DNA of 44,010 nucleotides, taken from the NCBI GenBank assembly GCA_944324235.1, contig CALUVN010000013.1, forward strand, positions 1 through 44,010, given 5' to 3'. Each line of letters begins with the position of its first letter. Position 1 is the stretch's first letter. The notes under the pieces are model-generated. The model worked only from the letters and a program-made list of their open reading frames with translations. It was not told the DNA's origin and searched no databases. A program made the translations under genes and the position numbers. Origin of the DNA: Candidatus Gastranaerophilales bacterium. Its GTDB lineage: Bacteria; Cyanobacteriota; Vampirovibrionia; Gastranaerophilales; Gastranaerophilaceae. Below are positions 25,381 to 32,875 of this stretch, piece by piece.

Positions 25381-27138
25381 ATGATTAATTCAACAAATTT
25401 ACTGGCACAAAAATTAAATATTCAAAAAACAACAGCAGAGAACAACGGCGTTACTAAACCTGCTGCCTCTACAAACCATTCTCCTGTTGTAAAATCAGGT
25501 TTGTTGGCATCATATCTCGCAAACAGAGCAATGATTAATGCTCCTCTGGTGAAAAAAACATCTGCAGTGCAGCTTGAATCGGCTGCTCCTGTTAATTACC
25601 ACAACAATTTAAGAACTTTATTCAAAAATAATAATGCAAAAATTTTGATGATAATTCCGAGATGCTTTAATGCTAATGACAAAAACGGAAATGATTACAT
25701 CGACGGTGATGAAGAACACGGAACATTTAAAAATGCAGTGAAACGTCTTGATGAGATAAGCACCGGCAGATTTAACACAATACACGTTCTGCCGATAAGT
25801 ACTCCCGGCAAAATAAAAGCTATGGGAACTGCAGGTTCTGTATATGCGCCGCGAGATATACTTGAAATTGATCCAATGCTTCTTGATAAAGATGATCCGC
25901 GTTCTCCGCGTGAACAGTTCAAGGCATTTGTTGACGAGTGTCATAAACGTGGTATTCACGTAATGCTGGATTTACCGAGCTGCGCATCATACGATTTGTT
26001 TATAGAACGGCCGGAGCTTATGGCAAAAGAACGTGACGGATTGGCTAAAACTCCTCAGGGCTGGAATGATATCAGAATGTTTCAACCTTGGAAGGATGAA
26101 GGTAAAAGAACTCTTAATCCTAAACTTCTTGAATATCACAAACAATTTATTGATATGTGTATAGAAGCAGGTGTAGACGGTATCAGAGCTGACGTTGCCA
26201 GAGCGAAACCTACTGAATTCTGGGATATTTTAATTCCGTATTCCCGCAGTAAAGATCCGGAATTTGCTTGGCTGGCAGAAACTTATACTTATGAAGATGC
26301 ATCTCCGCAGGCAAATATGCCGTTTGACCGACCAATGGATGCATTGCGTGCAGGATTTGACTCTTATTACGGACAGTTCCATATTTTCCACGAATGGGCA
26401 ACCGCTAAACAATTTATGGATTATGTAATTGAAAATTTGGATATGTCTTATAAACTTGATAAAGGTAAATCCTTGATTGGTTCTTTCGGAACTCACGATG
26501 ATATATCTCCTATGTTCCACGGCGGAGTTGATTATTGCAATATGACAACGGTATTACAATCAACTTTACCTATGCTTAATCCATATTACGTTGACGGATT
26601 TGATTCAGGTGATTATTACACTTATGGTTACGCAAATAAATTCTCAACATCCACAATGACAGATAACCATATTATGGATGTTCACCACGGCCGTCCAGAT
26701 ATTTTCAACCTTTCAAGAAGACCAGGAGGCAGCCATCCGGAGATTGGAAACTTCAGAAAACTTGCGTTTGAGTTCAGAGATAATCCTAAATATAACGATA
26801 TTATAACGAAAGGTTCTCTGATAGAACTTGATAAAGAAGGCGATAAAAACGATCAGATTATTGCCTATGCACGCCACCTCAACGGCAAAACTCTTCTTGT
26901 TGTTGTAAACAAAAACGTAGACAGAGCAGTCGCATGTACTGTCAAAGTTCCTACATTAAAAGCAAGTCAGGATATGCTCAACCTTCTTCCGTCTTACGGT
27001 AAAGAAAGTATTATACAGGCTGCAGACGGTGAGGTCAGAATTGATTTAGGCCCTGCAAGAGGTCATGTATTTGAAATAGATACTCCATACATCGAAAACC
27101 ATGTAGATCCTAATAAAATTCATAAACAAAATCTATAG
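25381..27138 (+). CDS. GH13-family enzyme, GlgE-like core
   Basis: This 585-aa protein is an alpha-amylase-superfamily (TIM-barrel) enzyme. After a ~75-residue tag-like N-terminus there is IIPRCFNAND with a calcium-loop-like D-x-N-x-N-x-Y-I-D-x-x-E (about 100-111), then VDGIRADVARAKP with nucleophile Asp271, WLAETYT with acid Glu300, and GTHDD with His372/Asp373. The LDLPSCASYD segment (about 196-205) lacks the usual Asn-His of region I and is closer to the matching GlgE (maltosyltransferase) segment, as is RADVARAKPTEFW. No signal peptide. It could be a hydrolase or a glucan transferase. AAGGA precedes the ATG. Third gene of the operon. Confidence 0.88.
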   Translation: MINSTNLLAQKLNIQKTTAENNGVTKPAASTNHSPVVKSGLLASYLANRAMINAPLVKKTSAVQLESAAPVNYHNNLRTLFKNNNAKILMIIPRCFNANDKNGNDYIDGDEEHGTFKNAVKRLDEISTGRFNTIHVLPISTPGKIKAMGTAGSVYAPRDILEIDPMLLDKDDPRSPREQFKAFVDECHKRGIHVMLDLPSCASYDLFIERPELMAKERDGLAKTPQGWNDIRMFQPWKDEGKRTLNPKLLEYHKQFIDMCIEAGVDGIRADVARAKPTEFWDILIPYSRSKDPEFAWLAETYTYEDASPQANMPFDRPMDALRAGFDSYYGQFHIFHEWATAKQFMDYVIENLDMSYKLDKGKSLIGSFGTHDDISPMFHGGVDYCNMTTVLQSTLPMLNPYYVDGFDSGDYYTYGYANKFSTSTMTDNHIMDVHHGRPDIFNLSRRPGGSHPEIGNFRKLAFEFRDNPKYNDIITKGSLIELDKEGDKNDQIIAYARHLNGKTLLVVVNKNVDRAVACTVKVPTLKASQDMLNLLPSYGKESIIQAADGEVRIDLGPARGHVFEIDTPYIENHVDPNKIHKQNL

Positions 27139-27158
27139 GCACACATTAAATAAACAAC

Positions 27159-27200
27159 AAAAGGAATGCAGACTAAAATTTTTGTCTGTATTTCTTTTTT
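27159..27200 (+). terminator. Terminator of the GH13 operon
   Basis: AAAGGAATGCAGAC and GTCTGTATTTCTTTT form a long stem with G-U pairs around a TAAAATTTTT loop, followed by a T run. It lies about 20 nt after the GH13 stop codon. Confidence 0.8.
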
Positions 27201-27208
27201 GTTTGGTA

Positions 27209-27214
27209 TATAAT
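27209..27214 (+). promoter_or_regulatory. panD: panD -10 element
   Basis: TATAAT lies 21 nt upstream of the panD ATG, directly after the GH13 terminator, and is followed by GCGAGG as a possible ribosome site. No good -35 was found, since the terminator stem occupies that region. Confidence 0.5.
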
Positions 27215-27235
27215 TATTAGGCGAGGTATAAGACA

Positions 27236-27583
27236 ATGTTACAAGAATTTTTACATTCAAAAATACACAGAGCCACAGTCACAGATGCAAATTTAAATTA
27301 TGTAGGCTCAATTACAATAGACGAAAAATTAATGCAGGCTGCCGAAATAAAAGAATGGCAAAAGGTTGATATTCTGGATATCAATAATGGTGAAAGATTT
27401 CAGACTTATGTCATAAAAGGTCAGCCGAACTCAGGTGAAATTTGCCTGAACGGTGCTGCAGCAAGAAAAGTTCAACCGGGTGATAAAGTAATAATTGTGT
27501 CATACGCATATTACACTCCGGAAGAAATCGAAACTCACAAACCGGTCATCGTTATGGTTGACGAGAAAAATAAACAAATATAG
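27236..27583 (+). CDS. panD: Aspartate 1-decarboxylase
   Basis: PanD decarboxylates aspartate to beta-alanine for pantothenate and CoA. It is a pyruvoyl enzyme made as a 115-aa proenzyme that cuts itself between Gly24 and Ser25; the YVGSI site is present. Other conserved parts are the [18 protein letters not shown]-terminus, the NGER segment, and [13 protein letters not shown] (about 76-88). Length is typical. The gene has its own promoter and terminator, so it is a single-gene unit; panB and panC are not nearby. Confidence 0.97.
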   Translation: MLQEFLHSKIHRATVTDANLNYVGSITIDEKLMQAAEIKEWQKVDILDINNGERFQTYVIKGQPNSGEICLNGAAARKVQPGDKVIIVSYAYYTPEEIETHKPVIVMVDEKNKQI

Positions 27584-27608
27584 AAGTTTTATTCCAAAAC
27601 TATTAACT

Positions 27609-27640
27609 AAAAAACTCTGAAATAATTTTCAGAGTTTTTT
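27609..27640. terminator. Bidirectional terminator between panD and yajQ
   Basis: The stem ACTCTGAAA/TTTCAGAGT with a TAAT loop is flanked by A5-6 and T6. It serves the convergent panD and yajQ genes. Confidence 0.9.
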
Positions 27641-27663
27641 CAGTTACGTAAAATTTTATTTTG

Positions 27664-28164
27664 TTATCTGTAATTTGTAAACTGAAGCGGGTAATCATAT
27701 TTATCTTCGTTTGAACGCAGCATTTTAATTACTGCCTGCAGGTCATCCTTATCTTTACCTGACACTCTGACCTGATCACCTTGAATTGAAGCTTGAACTT
27801 TCAGTTTGGTGTTTTTGATATCAGCAACGATTTTTTTTGCTAAATCTTGATTAAGTCCTTTTTTTAGATTGTAAACCTGTCTTACATTTCCGCCAAGAGC
27901 ATTTTCTACAGGCTGCGGATCAAGAATTCTGATACTGAGATTTCTTTTCACCAGTTTTGATTGAAGAATATCATAAATATTTTTCAACTTCATATCGTCT
28001 GAAGTAGTGACAATAATAGCTTTGTCTCCGTCCAGAGTAACGTCGGAATTGGAATCTTTCAAGTCAAAGCGAGAAGAAATATCACGTTTGACCTGATCAA
28101 GTGCATTCAAAAGTTCTTGTTTGTCAAACTCGGAAACAACATCAAAACTGCAATCTTTAGCCAT
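27664..28164 (-). CDS. yajQ: YajQ-family nucleotide-binding protein
   Basis: This 166-aa cytoplasmic protein matches the YajQ family throughout: CSFDVVSEFDKQELLNA at the start, SRFDLKDS, VQASIQGDQVRVSGKDKDDLQ (about 124-144), and a C-terminal YPLQFTNYR. Members have been reported to bind cyclic di-GMP, GTP or RNA; which applies here cannot be told. GGAGGG lies upstream of the ATG. Single-gene unit, convergent with panD. Confidence 0.95.
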   Translation of the reverse strand: MAKDCSFDVVSEFDKQELLNALDQVKRDISSRFDLKDSNSDVTLDGDKAIIVTTSDDMKLKNIYDILQSKLVKRNLSIRILDPQPVENALGGNVRQVYNLKKGLNQDLAKKIVADIKNTKLKVQASIQGDQVRVSGKDKDDLQAVIKMLRSNEDKYDYPLQFTNYR

Positions 28165-28200
28165 AGACCCTCCTTATCTTAGTTTAAGACTATTATAACA

Positions 28201-28228
28201 CAAAAAACCGCAGAATTGTCCTGCGGTT
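28201..28228 (-). terminator. Terminator of the small membrane-protein gene (minus strand)
   Basis: On the minus strand AACCGCAG and CTGCGGTT form an 8-bp stem followed by T6. It lies downstream of the 28267-28593 gene and just upstream of yajQ. Confidence 0.85.
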
Positions 28229-28266
28229 AAACGAATATATAATAAAAATCAAGGGGAACAAGCAAT

Positions 28267-28593
28267 TTAAGGTGTTGCAGGCGGTTTGCTTTTTTTGAAA
28301 AGACCTGCAAGTTTGCCTAGTCCTTTAAAAATAGGCTTGGCACATAAAATACCGGCTATGATAAGCGGAATTTGAACCATTTTCCAATTATCTTTTTTCT
28401 CACGTTTTTGGTATGATTCAAAAGTATCTTTAGGCGGTTGGTCAAAAATTTTAGTTCCGTTGAGATAATTAGTGCACATGTAAGGATTCATAAAGCCTGC
28501 ACCCATATAAGGCATCGGTGTAAATCCCATTGTCATTGCACCTAAATCCCTGTCAATTACGGGAGTATGAATATTAAACATACTATTTTCCAT
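28267..28593 (-). CDS. Small single-pass membrane protein, hypothetical
   Basis: This 108-aa protein starts at the Met of MENSMFN, placed by GGAG about 9 nt upstream; an in-frame Met 7 codons earlier (MCNWRKI) has no ribosome site. The N-terminal half is Met/Pro/Gly/Tyr-rich (MGFTPMPYMGAGFMNPYM). One hydrophobic segment (VQIPLIIAGILCAKPIF) lies at about 73-90, followed by a Lys/Pro-rich tail. No known family. A single-gene unit with its own terminator. Confidence 0.7.
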   Translation of the reverse strand: MENSMFNIHTPVIDRDLGAMTMGFTPMPYMGAGFMNPYMCTNYLNGTKIFDQPPKDTFESYQKREKKDNWKMVQIPLIIAGILCAKPIFKGLGKLAGLFKKSKPPATP

Positions 28594-28749
28594 AATTTTT
28601 CTCCAGTTACACAACCTTACATTTATATAAAGTATTTTTTAACTGAAAAATTTACTTTTAGTTAACTTTTGTAAAGAAGTTGATTTTTTGATTTTTAGTG
28701 GATAATATCGTTACATTTCTTAAATAACGGCTGTAAAACTAGCAAAATT

Positions 28750-28780
28750 TTTCATATAGCGCTTTAATACCTATATGAAA
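28750..28780. promoter_or_regulatory. Perfect 10-bp inverted repeat over the 28775 gene start
   Basis: TTTCATATAG (28750-28759) and CTATATGAAA (28771-28780) are exact inverse complements around an 11-nt centre. The right arm contains the ATG (28775). The centre holds TTTAAT (28763-28768), a -10-like hexamer ending 6 nt before the ATG. It looks like an operator dyad covering the promoter, or a start-hiding hairpin if transcription begins upstream. Confidence 0.75.
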
Positions 28781-29554
28781 CCAAGTGCAATTACATCAAA
28801 TTTAGAAAATGCCGCAAATAAAATCTGGCATGCAAAGAGAAAAATGGAATGGTCGGGGAAAAATCCTATCAGATTTGAAAAGTACCCGATACAAACTAAA
28901 ACAGGTTTAAATTATTTGACATTCAGTTATCCTGATGACGGCGGACCTCTGGAAGCTTTGATTTCTGTTGAACATCCCGTAGGGTTTGAATATGGAACAG
29001 AACGTATTCTTTTTAATATATTTGATAATTATATGTTCGGTAAAGAAATTTATGTCGGGGAAAATTATCAGGATTGCGGTATGAGGATAGGGGAAATTTT
29101 AAAACTATCCAGTATAATGCTTTTGATTAAAAATAATTATAATAAAATAAAACTTTATTCGACAAACCCTTCGGTTTTATTTCAGGCGAAATATAAATTT
29201 GAGCCGGAGATAACAAGATTTTCAGAAAGAAAAGCCTCTCTTCGCTCAATATTAAATTCACGCGAGCCTAATATGCGTGCTCTCAAGCTTAAGGCAAGTG
29301 AACTGTTGACAGAGGTTAATAAGATTGATGTAAACAGTAAGGATACATCAGCTCATACCGGATTATTTCAGGAAATAAACAAGACTGTTAATGAATTTAT
29401 GCAGCAGATGTTTAAGAACAGCCATAGAATTACGGACGCAAGACAGCCTTTTACATCAGGTTTTGGTATGGTATTAACTAAAGAAAAAGTTCTGCAAAAT
29501 AAGGACTTCTTTAATAACCTGTACCAGAAACACGATATTGATTTTCAAATTTAG
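28775..29554 (+). CDS. Hypothetical protein, possible GNAT-like core
   Basis: This 259-aa soluble protein has no signal peptide or membrane segment. The section IGEILKLSSIMLLIKNNYNKIKLYSTN...QAKYKFEPEI (about 109-150) has the order of a GNAT acyltransferase end (helix, beta strand, then a bulge and 'LYxxxGFE'-like motif), but no acyl-CoA loop is clear. Treat this as a weak idea. There is no Shine-Dalgarno; the start sits inside a perfect inverted repeat. The stop codon overlaps the antiporter gene's stop on the other strand by 4 nt. Confidence 0.75.
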   Translation: MKPSAITSNLENAANKIWHAKRKMEWSGKNPIRFEKYPIQTKTGLNYLTFSYPDDGGPLEALISVEHPVGFEYGTERILFNIFDNYMFGKEIYVGENYQDCGMRIGEILKLSSIMLLIKNNYNKIKLYSTNPSVLFQAKYKFEPEITRFSERKASLRSILNSREPNMRALKLKASELLTEVNKIDVNSKDTSAHTGLFQEINKTVNEFMQQMFKNSHRITDARQPFTSGFGMVLTKEKVLQNKDFFNNLYQKHDIDFQI

Positions 29555-30867
29555 AAAATATAAATTGCCAGAATTGCAAATATTATAAGCGGTATGTTGT
29601 AATGTAAAAATGTAGGTACGCAGGTATCCCAAATGTGATTGTGCTGCCCGTCAGCATTCAACCCTGAAGTAGGTCCAAGAGTTGTATCGGATGCCGGAGA
29701 TCCAGCATCGCCGAGTGCTGCGGCAGCCGCAAGAAGAATAATTGTTGCAGCAGGACTTAAACCAAGATTAATACATATCGGTACAAATAAAACTGCAAGA
29801 ATAGGAATTGTTCCGAAGGATGTTCCGATTCCCATAGTTATAAATAATCCGATAAACAGCATCAAACTTGAAGCTGCCAATTTATTGTGAGCCATCAGAG
29901 GCATAAGTGCATTTACGAGTTCATCAATTCCGCCTGTTTGTTTTAAAACCATTGCAAATCCTGCGGCGACCAGCATAACAAATGCAACATAACCCATAAG
30001 ACCAACGCCTTCGTTTATAAGTTTGTCCATTTTTTGGTGGTCAATCGCTCCTGTCCCGAAAATTATGCAAAGCCCGACAAGCGCACCGAGCGGTAGAGAA
30101 TTTGTTAACAGCTGCACGCCTAAAGTTGCAAATGCTGCAAATAGAGTTATATAATGGCTTTTTTCAAGTTTTAAAGATTTGTCAGAACAAGGATTTTCAC
30201 ATACGGAAGCCAGCGGCATATCTTTATATTCGCGGGGTTTTCTGTAGCTGATAAAAACAGCAATCAAAAGACCTACAACCATTGCAAGTCCGAGAAACCA
30301 TGTAGATTTCCAGATTTCGTTTTTTGCAATGGTCATACCGTTTTGTATAATGTTATCTGCAATCAGACCCTGAAATATAAGCCCGAAACCTGCAGGTATT
30401 GCAATATATGGAGCTTTTAACCCGAATGCCAGCGCACAGGCTGCAGAACGTCTGTCTAATTTTAATTTGTTCATAACAGACAGCAGCGGCGGGATTAGTA
30501 TCGGAATGAACGCGATGTGCACAGGAATTAAGTTTTGCGATAACACGGCAATTCCTGCAAGAATTGCCAGTAATAAATATTTGTTATCTTTAATAACCAG
30601 TGCAATTTTTTGTGACAATAGCGGAGCTAAGCCCGTATGTGTCATAGCAGCGGCAAATGCACCGAGCAGAATATAGCTGAGAGCTGTTTCGGAATTTCCT
30701 CCCATCCCTGAAATAAAGGTATTCATAACTTCCTGCACCGGCATTTTGCCTGCAAAACCTGCTGCAAGTGCTGATAATATTAATGCCAGAAGTACGTTTA
30801 TTCTGCATAAGCACAATACACACAATAATACTACTGAAATTACTATAGGGTTTAAAATTATTTCCAT
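29551..30867 (-). CDS. Na+/H+ antiporter family protein (NhaC-like)
   Basis: This protein has 438 aa from the Met of MEIILNPIVIS, chosen because the 14 earlier residues (Lys/Arg-rich) do not fit the family start; neither codon has a strong ribosome site. About 11-12 membrane segments. Family marks include ILLGAFAAAMTHTGLAP (about 65-81), SQNLIPVHIAFIPILIPPLL near 105-125, and the C-terminal GIGTSFGTIPIL...ALGDAGSPASDTTLGPTSG (about 355-410), the conserved ion-transport region of this antiporter group. Probable role: sodium or proton balance, or solute exchange. Ion specificity is not readable. Confidence 0.88.
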   Translation of the reverse strand: MEIILNPIVISVVLLCVLCLCRINVLLALILSALAAGFAGKMPVQEVMNTFISGMGGNSETALSYILLGAFAAAMTHTGLAPLLSQKIALVIKDNKYLLLAILAGIAVLSQNLIPVHIAFIPILIPPLLSVMNKLKLDRRSAACALAFGLKAPYIAIPAGFGLIFQGLIADNIIQNGMTIAKNEIWKSTWFLGLAMVVGLLIAVFISYRKPREYKDMPLASVCENPCSDKSLKLEKSHYITLFAAFATLGVQLLTNSLPLGALVGLCIIFGTGAIDHQKMDKLINEGVGLMGYVAFVMLVAAGFAMVLKQTGGIDELVNALMPLMAHNKLAASSLMLFIGLFITMGIGTSFGTIPILAVLFVPICINLGLSPAATIILLAAAAALGDAGSPASDTTLGPTSGLNADGQHNHIWDTCVPTFLHYNIPLIIFAILAIYIF

Positions 30868-30939
30868 ACTATATTCTTTTATGTTATCTCGCTTTAAAAA
30901 GAATAACATAAAAATTTTTAGTTTTACATTTAGAAAATT

Positions 30940-31485
30940 TTAAACGATATATTTATTTAAATGCAGAGTTAGGTTAACTTTAAAAGTTTCGATGTCAGGG
31001 ATTCTCAAAACATCGTACAGTGCAAAAGTTTGTATTCTTTCCATCCCGCAATATTCCTGAGTTTTGTGGAATGGAATAAAAATATCGTCACTGTTTCTTC
31101 CGTCAAAGAATCCTTTGTTGTTTTCAAATGAATTTTCAGGCGCGCTCCATGTAAGAGACAGCATGTATTTTTTGTCGGTTAGTTTTCCGCCTCTTCCGTA
31201 TGAATCTGCACTTTCAAAAAATACCCCGTAATTATAAACGTCATCTATATATTTTTTTAGTATCCACGGAATAGAATACCAGTTGACAGGTGATTGGAAT
31301 ATGATTATATCTGCCCATAAAAATTTGTCTCTCTCTTCCCGTAAATCGTATCCGTGTTCAACTATTGTCGTTTTAATTTCGTGTTGTGCGGACAGTATTT
31401 TTATAATTTCATCAAAAAGAGTTTGGTTAAGTTTTCCTTTTGCATAAGAGTAGTATTTATGTCCGTTAATTACAAGAATTTTCAT
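30940..31485 (-). CDS. mdaB: NADPH:quinone reductase, flavodoxin-like fold
   Basis: This 181-aa protein follows E. coli MdaB closely in order and length: ILVINGHKYYSYAKGKLNQTL (flavin-binding loop near the N-terminus), FLWADIIIFQSPVNWYSIPW (about 56-75), KKYIDDVYNYG, KKYMLSLTWSAPENSFE (about 104-120), and a C-terminal IPDIETF. MdaB is an FAD-containing two-electron quinone reductase that guards against quinone redox cycling. No clear ribosome site. It stands 72 nt upstream of the antiporter gene on the same strand and could be co-transcribed with it. Confidence 0.9.
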   Translation of the reverse strand: MKILVINGHKYYSYAKGKLNQTLFDEIIKILSAQHEIKTTIVEHGYDLREERDKFLWADIIIFQSPVNWYSIPWILKKYIDDVYNYGVFFESADSYGRGGKLTDKKYMLSLTWSAPENSFENNKGFFDGRNSDDIFIPFHKTQEYCGMERIQTFALYDVLRIPDIETFKVNLTLHLNKYIV

Positions 31486-31542
31486 ATTTTAAATCTTAAG
31501 GAAATATAGTTATTAATTTATCCCTCTTGCGGGCAATATGTA

Positions 31543-31571
31543 TTGATAAATAATTTTCAAAGTTTTATAAT
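31543..31571 (+). promoter_or_regulatory. Near-consensus promoter of the 31593 gene
   Basis: TTGATA (31543-31548), a 17-nt spacer, TATAAT (31566-31571). Transcription would start about 15 nt before the ATG, just long enough to carry the AAAGGAG site. This is among the best sigma-70-type promoters in the window, implying strong expression of a very small protein. Confidence 0.75.
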
Positions 31572-31592
31572 ACTTTTGAAAGGAGATATGGT

Positions 31593-31796
31593 ATGTATCA
31601 CGTTTATACGGAAAAAAATCACTCTGAATTTACAAGAAGTTTAGTAATAGAAACTCCTGATTATGATTTGGCTATGGAAAAAGCTGAAAAAGCAATAGAA
31701 GGTAAGCCGGAATTAAGATATATAGTCGAAGAAACAGACGGCTCAATGAACAGTTACGGTGAACTCGTTGCAACGGTTGTTGCCGAAAGCGACTAA
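31593..31796 (+). CDS. Small acidic hypothetical protein
   Basis: This 67-aa protein is preceded by a strong ribosome site (AAAGGAG, 8 nt) and a near-consensus promoter, so it is likely well expressed. The sequence is acidic and soluble: two strands, a helix (DLAMEKAEKAIEG, about 29-41), then LRYIVEETDGS and a final strand VATVVAES. It looks like a small alpha/beta single-domain protein with no Cys or membrane segment. Not recognised. Upstream and divergent from mdaB. Confidence 0.75.
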   Translation: MYHVYTEKNHSEFTRSLVIETPDYDLAMEKAEKAIEGKPELRYIVEETDGSMNSYGELVATVVAESD

Positions 31797-31888
31797 TTTG
31801 TACATCCAAATTTTAATTAATATCAGCTATTAAATTGATTTTTCCTAAAATTTAATATATAAAGTTATTAATTGGGAGAAGTTAGTAA

Positions 31889-32791
31889 ATGAGAAGAAAG
31901 TTCATCGGTGTGTTAAACGGTGCGATAGCTGCTGCAAGTTACGGGACAAATCCGCTTTTTGCACTGCCGTTATATTCAGGCGGCATCGGTGTGAATTCTG
32001 TGCTGTTTTACCGTTATGCTTTTGCTGTTGCCATCTATTGGCTGTGGTTGAAATTTGTCAAAAAAACTTCTCTAAAAATTACAAGACAGGAATTTTTTCC
32101 GCTTTTTATAATGGCAATGTTTTTTTCACTGTCATCTTTGACTTTGTTTGAAGCTTTCAAATACATAGAAGCCGGTATAGCATGCACAATTCTTTTTATC
32201 TATCCTGTTCTTGTTGCAGTTATAATGGCATTGTTTTTTCATGAAAAAATTACAAAAACCGTTGTGTTTTCCATACTTTTGACATCATTAGGCATAATCC
32301 TTTTATACAAAGGCGGAAACGCAGGAACAAGTTTGAATTTACACGGAGTTGCAGTCGTTTTTGCCTCTGCACTTTTATATGCCCTCTACATCGTAGGTGT
32401 GAAAAATATTAAGGCACTTAAACATATAAAAACAGATAAGTTAAGTTTTTATGTAATGCTTTTCGGACTTTTGATATACATATATAATTTGAAATTCTGC
32501 ACACAATTACAAATTATAAATCAGCCTCATTTGTGGTTGAATGCTATTGCACTGGCTCTGTTTCCGACAATTATATCACTTGAGACAATTACTGTTTCAA
32601 TAAAATTAATAGGTTCTACAACAACTGCAATTCTCGGGGCGTTAGAACCTTTAACCGCAATATTTTTCGGGGTGGTCGTTTTTCACGAACAATTAACCGT
32701 GAGAATTTGTATAGGGGTTATGTTGATTTTAACGGGAGTTATTCTTATTGTTACCCGTAATAATATTAAAAAACTCTGTCATCATAACTAA
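31889..32791 (+). CDS. EamA/DMT-superfamily permease
   Basis: This 300-aa protein has ten predicted membrane segments in two EamA repeats (about 5-140 and 152-288). Typical features are the first-helix GAIAAASYGTNPLF, the fourth-helix end IEAGIACTILFIYPVLVA, the second-repeat ALEPLTAIFFGVVVFHEQLT near 250-270, and GVMLILTGVILIV before a Lys/His tail. Drug/metabolite transporters export metabolites or amino acids; the substrate is unknown. GGGAGAAG precedes the ATG. It ends 84 nt before the NifU-like gene, which has its own promoter. Confidence 0.92.
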   Translation: MRRKFIGVLNGAIAAASYGTNPLFALPLYSGGIGVNSVLFYRYAFAVAIYWLWLKFVKKTSLKITRQEFFPLFIMAMFFSLSSLTLFEAFKYIEAGIACTILFIYPVLVAVIMALFFHEKITKTVVFSILLTSLGIILLYKGGNAGTSLNLHGVAVVFASALLYALYIVGVKNIKALKHIKTDKLSFYVMLFGLLIYIYNLKFCTQLQIINQPHLWLNAIALALFPTIISLETITVSIKLIGSTTTAILGALEPLTAIFFGVVVFHEQLTVRICIGVMLILTGVILIVTRNNIKKLCHHN

Positions 32792-32811
32792 GTTTAAGGC
32801 TCTCATTCTCC

Positions 32812-32840
32812 TTGACTTGTAATTTTTACCAAAGTAAAAT
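32812..32840 (+). promoter_or_regulatory. Strong promoter with dyad upstream of the NifU-like/GGGtGRT pair
   Basis: TTGACT (32812-32817), a 17-nt spacer, TAAAAT (32835-32840): close to consensus. The spacer and -10 hold an imperfect palindrome, GTAATTTTTAC-CAAA-GTAAAATTTAC (32819-32844), where a repressor could bind. The leader carries GAAGGGAG before tandem ATGs at 32876 and 32879. Confidence 0.75.
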
Positions 32841-32875
32841 TTACTTGTATATAACGTGAAGGGAGTACAAAAAAG

